64,000 nucleotides of DNA from Neotamlana sedimentorum (GTDB lineage: Bacteria; Bacteroidota; Bacteroidia; Flavobacteriales; Flavobacteriaceae): assembly GCF_000943565.1 (NCBI RefSeq), contig NZ_JTDW01000004.1, forward strand, positions 248,001 to 312,000, given 5' to 3'. The notes beneath the pieces were generated by a model. That model did no database searches. It had not been told where the DNA came from and was given only the letters and a program-made list of their open reading frames with translations. Position 1 is the stretch's first letter, and every line of letters starts with the position of its first letter. Below are positions 53,680 through 62,700 of the stretch, one piece after another. Both the position numbers and the translations under genes were made by a program.

Positions 53680-55224
53680 TTAATCTCTTTTTTCACTACC
53701 GGTCATGGCTGATAACAATCCTTGTTTAACATTTATCCAAACATAATTAAATACAGATTTATTTTTATGTCGCATTATATTTTCTGCTTTTCCATAACGA
53801 AAATTATCATCATTATAATTGGTGTTATTTAAAACAAACCAATTAACCAAAGTAGATAATAGTTTACGTTTTTCTTTGCCGTTCTCTTTTAAAACAGAAA
53901 CTTCAAAATCATCATACTTAATTTTTAAATCTGTATTCGAAATGTTGTTATTACCATAAACAGAAAAATACGTTTGTTGTAATTCACCCTTTAGTTTTAC
54001 TTTTAAGTTAGGCTCAATAAATTGATTTATTTTTGAGGCATTTAAGTTTTTTAAATCTGCCTTAAACACAAATGCATCTGTAGTATCTGCTACTTCAAAA
54101 TTCCAATCTATATGGCAATTAGAATCTTCCATAAATAGCGCATCAACAGTAATATTAACAGGTGTTTGTGTATTAACATTTCCTAAATTATTTATTTCTG
54201 CATTTAAGTTGTTAAATCTAATTGTTCCGGGTTTTTTATTGTCGTTATTAACTTTTTCAAAATAAGATATTTGTCCGTCGTTAATTTTTAACTCATCAAT
54301 ATTAAGTTTAAAATTTAAATCGCGTAAAAGTTTAGAATAAAGCGGTTTTGTTTTAAAATCGTCTGGCAATAACTTGTTTCTAAAAATTTCAATATTAGGT
54401 AGGTTTATTTCACTCGATTTTGATGATAAACTAAATCCATTATTAAAATTGAGATCTAATGCTTGTAAACGAATTTCTTTAAAATTCACCTTTACATGAT
54501 CGCGTTCCTGCTCTAAAATCGATGATAATTGGGATTTAGAATATTTTGTAAATAAATCTACGTTAATAAATGCCATCGTTTTATTTGAAATATTAAATTC
54601 TGATATATTTAAATTTTCAAACTTATTTACAGCTAAAAACAGGTTGTTTCCTCCTACCGTAAAACTGTCATAGACAAAAACGCCTTTATTAAATTTCAAT
54701 TCTTTTACAGTTGAATTTAATTTAGAAATGCTAAATATTATAGAATCATTTTCTATATTCTTGGTTAAAATATTCGCTTCATTAAAAATGACATTATGAA
54801 TTACAAAATCATTTTTTAAACCTGTTGTAGCTTCCTTTTGGTAACTATCTTCTTGTAAATTAAAATTATAAAACATCTCCGATACCGAATTGCTTAAATC
54901 GATAGTTTTTATATCAATTTTTTCTTCTAAAAGATACTTCCAAATACTAAATCCTTCTAAATTAAACGCTTCAGCTTCAGTTTTTAATAATGTTTTATCT
55001 GTGGTTTGTCCTTTAACAACAATTACTGGATGTTTTACGCTAAATTTCCGTAACCAAATATTCGAACTTATAGCATCATAATTCACTATAATATGGTTTG
55101 GTAATTCTGCTAAAGTTGCTTTTAATTTATTCGAAATAAAAACATTTAAAATAACTGTACATACTACAATTACACTTATTAATATAACAAGAACTATACT
55201 CGTTTTTTTTACATTTAATCGCAT
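53680..55224 (-). CDS. AsmA-like/DUF748-type membrane-anchored protein
   Basis: I set the start at 55224 (514 residues; MRLNVKKTSIVLVILIS), because the longer frame runs back across the divergent gene's start. One N-terminal membrane helix is followed by a long repetitive beta-rich region (LNLPNIEIF and INVDLFTKY types of segments), as in AsmA-like proteins that span the periplasm or act in lipid transport. No specific function is known. Confidence 0.65.
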   Translation of the reverse strand: MRLNVKKTSIVLVILISVIVVCTVILNVFISNKLKATLAELPNHIIVNYDAISSNIWLRKFSVKHPVIVVKGQTTDKTLLKTEAEAFNLEGFSIWKYLLEEKIDIKTIDLSNSVSEMFYNFNLQEDSYQKEATTGLKNDFVIHNVIFNEANILTKNIENDSIIFSISKLNSTVKELKFNKGVFVYDSFTVGGNNLFLAVNKFENLNISEFNISNKTMAFINVDLFTKYSKSQLSSILEQERDHVKVNFKEIRLQALDLNFNNGFSLSSKSSEINLPNIEIFRNKLLPDDFKTKPLYSKLLRDLNFKLNIDELKINDGQISYFEKVNNDNKKPGTIRFNNLNAEINNLGNVNTQTPVNITVDALFMEDSNCHIDWNFEVADTTDAFVFKADLKNLNASKINQFIEPNLKVKLKGELQQTYFSVYGNNNISNTDLKIKYDDFEVSVLKENGKEKRKLLSTLVNWFVLNNTNYNDDNFRYGKAENIMRHKNKSVFNYVWINVKQGLLSAMTGSEKRD

Positions 55225-55297
55225 TTTATAAAGATATGTTTTCGTTTTTTGGGGAACAATTTTATTTAAAATATCTTTACTTTTTAAAAATAAAAAA

Positions 55298-56863
55298 ATG
55301 ACCTCTATTTTAAACTTTTTATCAAACATGCCATGGTGGGCTTGGGTTTTAGTTGTATTAGTTATTGTTGCTTTTCGCGATATATTTATTCAAAAAAAAC
55401 ACACCATAAGTCATAACTTCCCTATTGTTGGGCATTTACGATATTGGTTAGAAAGTATTGGCCCAGAAATGAGACAATATTTTGTAGCAAATAACAGAGA
55501 GGAATTACCTTTTAACAGGATTGAAAGAGGTTGGATTTACGCTTCATCAAAAAACGAAAATAATTATGAAGGTTTTGGAACCGATCGCGATATTTATGCG
55601 CACCAGCATATTTTTGTTAATAATGCCATGTTTCCGTTTAAAATTGATAAACAGCACCCAAATAGTATAGATAAAACCTTTTTACCTTGCGCTAAGGTAA
55701 TTGGTGAATTTAATAAAAGAAAGAAGCCTTACAGACCTGCATCTGTAATTAATGTTTCCGCTATGAGTTTTGGTTCGTTATCTGCTAAAGCTATAGAATC
55801 TTTAAATAAAGGTGTGGCATTGGCCGATGCCTATCATAATACAGGCGAAGGCGGACTATCTCCATACCATAGTAACGGCGGAGATGTTATTTTTCATATA
55901 GGAACTGGTTATTTTGGAGTAAGAGCAGATGATGGTAATTTTTCTTTAGAAAAATTAAAGGCTTTAGTTGAAAAAAATCCTTTTATAAGGGCTATTGAAG
56001 TTAAGTTATCGCAAGGCGCAAAACCAGGTAAAGGTGGTGTTTTACCCGCAAGTAAAATAACAAAAGAAATATCGGAAATACGCCATGTACCAATGGGAGA
56101 AGATGTGCTTTCTCCACCAAACCATTCTGCTTTTTCTAATGTAAAAGAAATGTTAGAATTTATTGAATTATTAGCCGAAGAAACGGGATTACCCGTAGGA
56201 ATAAAAGCTGCCATAGGAAAATTAGACCAATGGAAGGAACTGGCCGATTTAATGAAAAAAACAGGAAAAGGACCAGATTTTATTACTGTTGATGGTGGCG
56301 AAGGAGGAACCGGTGCTGCGCCTCCTAGTTTTGCAGACCATGTTTCCTTACCTTGGGTTTATGGTTTTGGCGATTTATATAAATTATTTAAAGACAAAGA
56401 CTTAACCGACCGTATTGTTTTTATTGGTAGTGGGAAATTAGGGTTTCCAGCAAAAGCTGCGATGGCCTTCGCTATGGGAGCAGATTGTATTAACGTGGCT
56501 CGTGAAGCAATGATGAGTATTGGATGTATTCAAGCCCAAGTTTGCCATACCAACCGCTGTCCTGCAGGTATTGCTACCCAAAGCAAGTGGTTGCAACAAG
56601 GCATAAACATTCCGTTAAAGTCAGAACGATTAGCGCAGTACTTTAAAACCTTTAAAAAAGAGTTTATTGAAATTACTCACGCTGCAGGTTACGAGCACCC
56701 ATGCCAATTTACAATGGACGATATTGAAGTTAATGTAGACGACCACAATTTATCGAAACAGCTAAGTAATACCTATCAATATAACAAAACACAAGTACCA
56801 TTTAGCTCTATGCAAGATTTGAAAGATTGTGAATTTTTAGGAGGAATTAAAAGCCAAAATTAA
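55298..56863 (+). CDS. FMN-binding glutamate synthase family protein
   Basis: The 521-residue protein has an N-terminal membrane helix (WWAWVLVVLVIVAF, 13-26) and the FMN-barrel domain of glutamate synthase, including GEGGLSPYHSNGGD, TVDGGEGGTGAAPPSF (from about 330) and the iron-sulfur-type CHTNRCPAGIATQ near 417-429. It lacks the amidotransferase domain of GltB. Such stand-alone proteins are common and their physiological donor is not known. Confidence 0.88.
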   Translation: MTSILNFLSNMPWWAWVLVVLVIVAFRDIFIQKKHTISHNFPIVGHLRYWLESIGPEMRQYFVANNREELPFNRIERGWIYASSKNENNYEGFGTDRDIYAHQHIFVNNAMFPFKIDKQHPNSIDKTFLPCAKVIGEFNKRKKPYRPASVINVSAMSFGSLSAKAIESLNKGVALADAYHNTGEGGLSPYHSNGGDVIFHIGTGYFGVRADDGNFSLEKLKALVEKNPFIRAIEVKLSQGAKPGKGGVLPASKITKEISEIRHVPMGEDVLSPPNHSAFSNVKEMLEFIELLAEETGLPVGIKAAIGKLDQWKELADLMKKTGKGPDFITVDGGEGGTGAAPPSFADHVSLPWVYGFGDLYKLFKDKDLTDRIVFIGSGKLGFPAKAAMAFAMGADCINVAREAMMSIGCIQAQVCHTNRCPAGIATQSKWLQQGINIPLKSERLAQYFKTFKKEFIEITHAAGYEHPCQFTMDDIEVNVDDHNLSKQLSNTYQYNKTQVPFSSMQDLKDCEFLGGIKSQN

Positions 56864-56953
56864 AGCTTTAATATTTTATTAAGCTTAATTTACATTATTC
56901 ATATAAATAACTTCAATTCTGTAAAAAGTAAAAATTTAAATAGCGTATTTTAT

Positions 56954-56961
56954 TAAATTTG
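56954..56961 (+). promoter_or_regulatory. Candidate -7 box (TAAATTTG) for the T9SS cargo gene
   Basis: TAAATTTG fits TAnnTTTG and lies 30 bases before the ATG at 56992. No -33 TTTG is seen at the expected distance. Confidence 0.4.
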
Positions 56962-56991
56962 AGATAATTAATCTTTTAAATTTTTTAATGT

Positions 56992-57996
56992 ATGAAGAAA
57001 ACATTACTCTCAATTTTCACTTTTACTTTGGCCTTAATTTCTTATTCTCAAAATGATATTTTGTTAATTACGGATAACGATTTTAATACCGACCACAACA
57101 CGAGTATTCACAATGCCATTTTAGCAACATCGTATACAAATGTTACTGTGCATGATGCCGTTGCAAATGGAGTTCCTAATTTAACAACCTTAAGTAATTA
57201 CGATTTAATAATTTGGTTTACTGGAGATGATGGTGTTGGATTAAGTTTTTGGAATAATGGCACCGCAGGAATTGAAGATTTAAGAACTTATCTAGATAAT
57301 GGTGGATATCTTTGGTTAATTGGCACCGATTTAATTTATAATATGTACGGAAGTGCCCCTGCCGATTTTGCTTCTGGCCAATTTTTATATGATTATGCTA
57401 AAATTGAATCCTATGATATGCAATCGTATATAGATGATAGTAATGCTGGAGTTGCTCAGTTAGACAGGTCTTCTACTGCAAATACAAGTTATCCTACTCC
57501 TATTTCATGGATTTATAGTACCATTTGGTATATTGATGCTGTTACACCAGCCGCTGGAGTTGAATCTATTTATGAATTTGGTCCTGAAATTTACCCACAT
57601 TCTGGTGAAACTACAATGACTAATTATAAAGGATCGACCTATCGCGTTATGGCTTCGTTTTTTAACCCTAGTAACTTTGACTCTACAGACAATAAAATAA
57701 ACACCTTTTTCGGTGCTGCTTTAGATCAACTTTTCGAAACAGAATTATCAACAAATAGTTTTGATAATAAACCTCAACTTGAAGTTTATCCAAACCCGAG
57801 TACAGATTCTTTTAAAATTTCTATAACTAATCAATCCTTAATTAATAAACCATATAGCGTTTATAACATGTTGGGTAAAGAAGTTTTAAATGGCACCTTA
57901 AATAGTTTAACAACCGAAATTTCAACCAAATTTTTATCAAGAGGAAATTACTTTTTAAAAATAGATTCGGAAACTAAAAAATTAGTCAAAATTTAA
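56992..57996 (+). CDS. Secreted protein with T9SS type A C-terminal sorting domain
   Basis: The 334-residue protein has a signal peptide (MKKTLLSIFTFTLALISYSQ) and a GATase-like first half (ILLITDNDFNTDHN, YDLIIWFTGDDGVG, LDNGGYLWLIGTDLI). The last 75 residues are the type IX sorting domain (LEVYPNPSTDSFKIS, YNMLGKEVL, GNYFLKI, KLVKI). It is exported across the outer membrane and attached or released. The function is unknown. Confidence 0.82.
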   Translation: MKKTLLSIFTFTLALISYSQNDILLITDNDFNTDHNTSIHNAILATSYTNVTVHDAVANGVPNLTTLSNYDLIIWFTGDDGVGLSFWNNGTAGIEDLRTYLDNGGYLWLIGTDLIYNMYGSAPADFASGQFLYDYAKIESYDMQSYIDDSNAGVAQLDRSSTANTSYPTPISWIYSTIWYIDAVTPAAGVESIYEFGPEIYPHSGETTMTNYKGSTYRVMASFFNPSNFDSTDNKINTFFGAALDQLFETELSTNSFDNKPQLEVYPNPSTDSFKISITNQSLINKPYSVYNMLGKEVLNGTLNSLTTEISTKFLSRGNYFLKIDSETKKLVKI

Positions 57997-58016
57997 TTTT
58001 GACAAAAAATTATTTA

Positions 58017-58050
58017 AAACCCTTCGATACTTTTTGAAGGGTTTCTTTTT
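58017..58050 (+). terminator. Rho-independent terminator after the T9SS cargo gene
   Basis: AAACCCTTC (58017-58025) pairs with GAAGGGTTT (58035-58043), followed by TCTTTTT. Confidence 0.88.
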
Positions 58051-58064
58051 ATCTATCAGTTTTA

Positions 58065-58096
58065 TTTGTACAGTAATAGCAAACCCGTTATGTTTG
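58065..58096 (+). promoter_or_regulatory. Promoter (TTTG-N20-TATGTTTG)
   Basis: TTTG (58065-58068) and TATGTTTG (58089-58096) with 20 bases between them form one of the two best matches to the Bacteroidota consensus in the window. It lies just after the terminator and 15 bases before the ATG at 58112. Confidence 0.7.
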
Positions 58097-58111
58097 TAAA
58101 TAAAACTAATT

Positions 58112-58633
58112 ATGGAAATTGAAAAAATAATTGACTTATTTCTTTACACCGTTCCAACTATTGTAACTGGTTTAATTGCGTATTATTTTTTTAAAACTCA
58201 TATAAAAAATGAAGACGGCCGCCGACGCTTTTTATTAAAAAAAGACTTACAGGTTAACGCGCTTCCTACACGATTACAAGCCTACGAACGAATGGTTTTG
58301 TTTTTAGAACGTATTTCGCCACCTAAATTATTAGTTCGTGTTTCTCCTATAAGTGAAAATAAAGAAGCCTACGAAAGCTTATTAATACAAAGTATAGAGC
58401 AGGAATTTGAACATAATTTGACCCAGCAAATTTATATTACCGATAAATGTTGGAATATTATTACGGCCGCAAAAAACGCCACAATTCAACTTATTAGAAA
58501 AGCCAGTTTACTTGAAAAGACCGATACTGCAAATAAGTTACGTGAAGTTTTATTAAATGAAATGATGGAACGTAAATCTCCAAGCGATGCCGCCTTAGCT
58601 TTTGTTAAAGACGAAGTTTCAAGTATTTGGTAA
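58112..58633 (+). CDS. Conserved membrane-anchored protein of unknown function
   Basis: The 173-residue protein has one N-terminal membrane helix (VPTIVTGLIAYYFF), then a mostly helical cytoplasmic domain (LPTRLQAYERMVLFLERI, SIEQEFEHNLTQQIYI). It appears conserved in character but I know no function. It has its own promoter and is convergent with the patatin gene, with 3 bases between. Confidence 0.7.
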   Translation: MEIEKIIDLFLYTVPTIVTGLIAYYFFKTHIKNEDGRRRFLLKKDLQVNALPTRLQAYERMVLFLERISPPKLLVRVSPISENKEAYESLLIQSIEQEFEHNLTQQIYITDKCWNIITAAKNATIQLIRKASLLEKTDTANKLREVLLNEMMERKSPSDAALAFVKDEVSSIW

Positions 58634-58636
58634 ATT

Positions 58637-59545
58637 TTATTCGCGTAATTCGTTCGATTGCGCCTCAGAATATTTGTGTTTGGCATATTCAAATCCTTGT
58701 TCCCACCATTCTTTCATGAGTTTTTTGTTAAAGATTAACGCATTTTCGGTTAAGCGCGATGGCGTATAAAATAAATTCAATTGTACATTTTTATTTTTTG
58801 CAGCCAACTTACCTATAACAATATCACTGCGCTCAACTTGATCGAGTAAGTGTCCAAACAAATTAATAAGCAACGAAAACGGGTTTTTACCTAATATTTT
58901 GTTGTAAACAAGTTTTTCGGTGTCTAAAATAATTGCATCAACCTCGGTTGCACCACGTAAAATAGCCTCTCTAATAGGTACTACACAGCCCAAACCACCA
59001 TCGGCATACTCAAAACCATTTCGTTTTACTAAAGACATAAATGGAATATAATTACACGAAATCCAAATCCAATCGCAGAATTCTTCATATGTAAAATCAT
59101 TTATAGATTTATATTCCACACAATTTTTAGACAAATTTGAAACCGTAACAACAACATCTTCTTTAGTTGCTTTAATTAATTCATAATCCCCTTGAGTAAA
59201 ATGTCTTTTAATATGTTTTCTTAAGGCTTTACTTTCTCCAAAAGTGCGTTTCATTTTAATGAATTGCCATAAAGAATTTAAAAAATCGATAGAAACAAAC
59301 TGTCGATCTCCTTTTTTTCTGATAACAAACGGATTGACACTAAAAATATCATTTTGATTTACACTGGTATAAACCTTATGAATTTCATCAAGTTTTCCTG
59401 CGGCTAAATGAGGTATTAACAAACTGCCTGTCGATGTTCCTAAAAACAAATCATAATTGCGTTTTTGCTCTTTTATTAAATATTCGGCAACGCCACCCGC
59501 ATAAGCGCCTTTACTACCTCCACCTGAAATTACTAGTGCCTTCAA
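58637..59545 (-). CDS. Patatin-like phospholipase family protein
   Basis: The 302-residue protein has the oxyanion loop GGGSKGAYAGG (8-18), the nucleophile GTSTG (36-40) and the catalytic DGG in YADGGLG (near 183), so the Ser-Asp dyad is complete. It lacks a signal peptide. It is a cytoplasmic acyl hydrolase of unknown substrate. Confidence 0.9.
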   Translation of the reverse strand: MKALVISGGGSKGAYAGGVAEYLIKEQKRNYDLFLGTSTGSLLIPHLAAGKLDEIHKVYTSVNQNDIFSVNPFVIRKKGDRQFVSIDFLNSLWQFIKMKRTFGESKALRKHIKRHFTQGDYELIKATKEDVVVTVSNLSKNCVEYKSINDFTYEEFCDWIWISCNYIPFMSLVKRNGFEYADGGLGCVVPIREAILRGATEVDAIILDTEKLVYNKILGKNPFSLLINLFGHLLDQVERSDIVIGKLAAKNKNVQLNLFYTPSRLTENALIFNKKLMKEWWEQGFEYAKHKYSEAQSNELRE

Positions 59546-59618
59546 TTATTTAAATTTTATTGTAAATATATAAAAGTAAAATGGGCTAAGTATATTTCAA
59601 ACTTTTAAAGCTGTAAAT

Positions 59619-59640
59619 AAATACCCAACAATGGGTATTT
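59619..59640. promoter_or_regulatory. Perfect stem-loop in the divergent intergenic region
   Basis: AAATACCC pairs with GGGTATTT around AACAAT. It lies between the divergent patatin and giant surface protein genes, so it is not a terminator of either; it may be a regulator site or 5' UTR structure. Confidence 0.45.
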
Positions 59641-59732
59641 TATCCAAAAAAAGGACACATATATCTTGTAATTGCACCAGTTTAAAAAAAGAATATCTAT
59701 TTTAGTTTCAGCTATTAACAATTATATTTTCT

Positions 59733-62700
59733 ATGAGAAAAACCACTTTTCTTACAGTACTTGCGTTTCTAATAATTAGTGTTTCTTTTTTCGCTCTAAA
59801 TAAAAAATTCCTGTTAGAAACCCCTAAAAACATTAATAGGTCGACAGAAGTTTCTGCGCCTCCAACAATCGATTTTACATTTAATAATAGTGGTGCTTGT
59901 TCTGGTACTCAAGTAGACTTTAGCTCCGCAGTTTCTGGAGAGGCTCCATTTAGTTATTTATGGACCTTTGGAGATGACGGTAGCACAAGTACAAGCCCAA
60001 ACCCATCGCACACTTTTAATGTTGTTGGTTGTGGCACACAAAGTGTAAATGTTACCTTAATAGTTACCGATAAAAACAACGAGACCTCAACCATAAACAA
60101 ACAAGTACCTGTTTTACGTAAACCAAATCTTAACTTCTACGATATTGATGCAGAAGCTAATTTTACACCTCAATTTGATAATTGTGGAAATAACACCACC
60201 GATCCAAAGTACACAATTAATGTAGGTAACAGGTCTAGTGCGGGTTGTATCTCAACATACGATATTAATTGGGGAGATAATACTACCACAACAAATGTTA
60301 CTTTTCCGCTATCACATACATATGATCAATTGGGTTCGTATAATATGACTATTACAGCACATGGTACAGATTGCGACAACAAAATAACTTATTTAGTTAA
60401 AAATTCAAGTAATCCAAAAGGAGCTGTAGTTAGTCCAGGAAACACAGTAAACTTGTGTACACCTGTGCAAGCCATAGATTTTGTTATAACGAAATGGGGA
60501 GACAACCCTCCAGACACTTATTATTACTTAAATTGGGGAGATGGTAATACCGAAGTTTATACCCAGCTACAGTTAGAAGCTTCTCCTTATTACAACAGTG
60601 CAGATCCAATTAATTCACCCGATTACCCAATTCCTTATGTGTATACAGAATCTAATTGTCCTGATTACAGTTATCAAGTGGTATTAGATATTGTTACCTC
60701 TTGTGGAGTAACAAACTCGGTAGCAGGCCCAATTATTATATTAAAAAAGCCAGAGGTATCCTTTACAAACGACCCAAATGGTTGTTTAAATATGCCGGTG
60801 CAATTCACCAATACTTCAAAAACAGGTTATAATCAAAATTGTGATACTTCTGCTGGTTATTTTTGGGATTTTGGTGATGGCACAACCTCAACATTAAGCG
60901 ATCCATCGCACACTTATACAAGTCCTGGTGTTTACACAGTTTCCGTATATGCTCAAAATTTTTGTGGCGCTACAGATACTGTTACAAATACTATTTGTAT
61001 TGAACCAGAATTAATAACCGATTTCACTTTAAATACTGACAATGGTTGTTCTCCTCTAGATGTACAAGTCACAAATACAACCGATTTTGCTCAAAGTTGT
61101 GGTGGTGAAACTTACCTTTGGGAAGTAGATTACACCCAAGGACTTTGCGGAACAACAACGCCTCAATGGAGCTATACTAATGGAACAGATGAAAATTCCG
61201 CAGCACCTTCTTTCGAATTCACAACAGCAGGAACATACACGCTTACTTTAACAACAACCAACGCTTGTGGCGAAAGTGAACATACTGAAACTGTAGAAGT
61301 AAAAGAACCTCCACAGGTCACAATTAACGAAATAGATGATTTTTGTGGCATTGCCTCATTCAATCCTGTTGCTTCTGTTAACACATGTGCTCCAACTTCT
61401 GAAACAGTTACTTACTCATGGAGTTTCCCTGGCGGAAATCCTGCAACAGCTAACACTTTAGATCCAGGTACTATTAATTACGACACACCTGGAGACTACA
61501 CTATAACCTTAGAAGTTACAAATAGCTGCGATATCGTAACAGCAACATACGATTTTACAATAAACCCAGTGCCAACTATTACTAATACGGATTTAGCACA
61601 AACTATTTGTTCGGGAACCGACACCAACGAGGTTGTTTTAACATCCGATTTAAGTGGCTCAACATTTTCTTGGACTGCAGCTGCTCCTATTACCGTTACT
61701 GGATTTTCAACCTCGGGAACAGATACGATTCCTGTACAAACTATTTTTAATTCGGGAACAACAGCAGAAGATGTTACTTACACAGTAACACCAACACTTA
61801 ATGGTTGCGATGGTGTACCAGTAATTTTCACCGTAACTGTAGAGCCTGCACCAGAATTCACAACTCAACCTCAACCAGAAACAGTTTGTTTAAATGGCCC
61901 TATTACTCCTTTAACAGTTGCTGTAAATGGTTCTGGCACTCCTAGTTATCAATGGTATAGTAATACTATTGATGACAACACTGCTGGAACAGAAATTACA
62001 GGAGAAACTACAGCGAGTTACACACCTCCAAACGATACTATTGGAGTTGTTTTTTATTATTGTTTGGTATCTTTTAGTTCTTCTGGAGCAGGCTGTAATG
62101 AAATAGCCTCAACAACCGCAAGAATTGAGGTGGTTGAAGGTGTGCAAATAGATACTGAGCCAATCAATACACAAAGTCTTTGTGTAGGTGGCGAATTAAA
62201 CAACCCTTTAACCGTTGCTCATTCTGGTGGAACCGGAACAGTTAGCTACCAATGGTATAGTAATACTGTAAATACAAACACCGGTGGGACCGCTATAACC
62301 GGAGCTACTAATGCATCATTTACCCCGCCAACTTTTACAACTGCTGGAACGTATTATTATTATCTAGTTATTTCTTTAAATGGAAGTGGTTGTGGTGATA
62401 TAACTAGCGCAGTATCGGAAGTTATTTTAGTAGCAGCACCAACAATTTCAACCCAGCCATTAGCAACACAAACACTTTGTCAAAGAATTACACCACAAGA
62501 CTTAGAAGCTGTAGTTTCGGGAGGTATAGGAACAACATACACTTACCAATGGTACAGCAACACAACTAATTCAAACACTGGTGGTACTTTAATTACAGGG
62601 GCAACTAGCAGTACTTATACACCTCCAACGACTACTGTTGGAACGCTTTATTACTACTGCGAAATTACTCAAACCGAACCAGGGTGTAACACTACTAGTG

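Noticed and set aside
55225-55329. N-terminal extension of the AsmA-like protein
   Set aside because: It overlaps the start of the divergent glutamate synthase-like gene and lacks membrane-anchor logic; the ATG at 55224 begins directly before the signal-like helix.
56863-56885. Terminator after the FMN glutamate synthase-like gene
   Set aside because: An AAGCT/AGCTT palindrome with AT-only extension is present, but it is weak, bulged and lacks a T-run.
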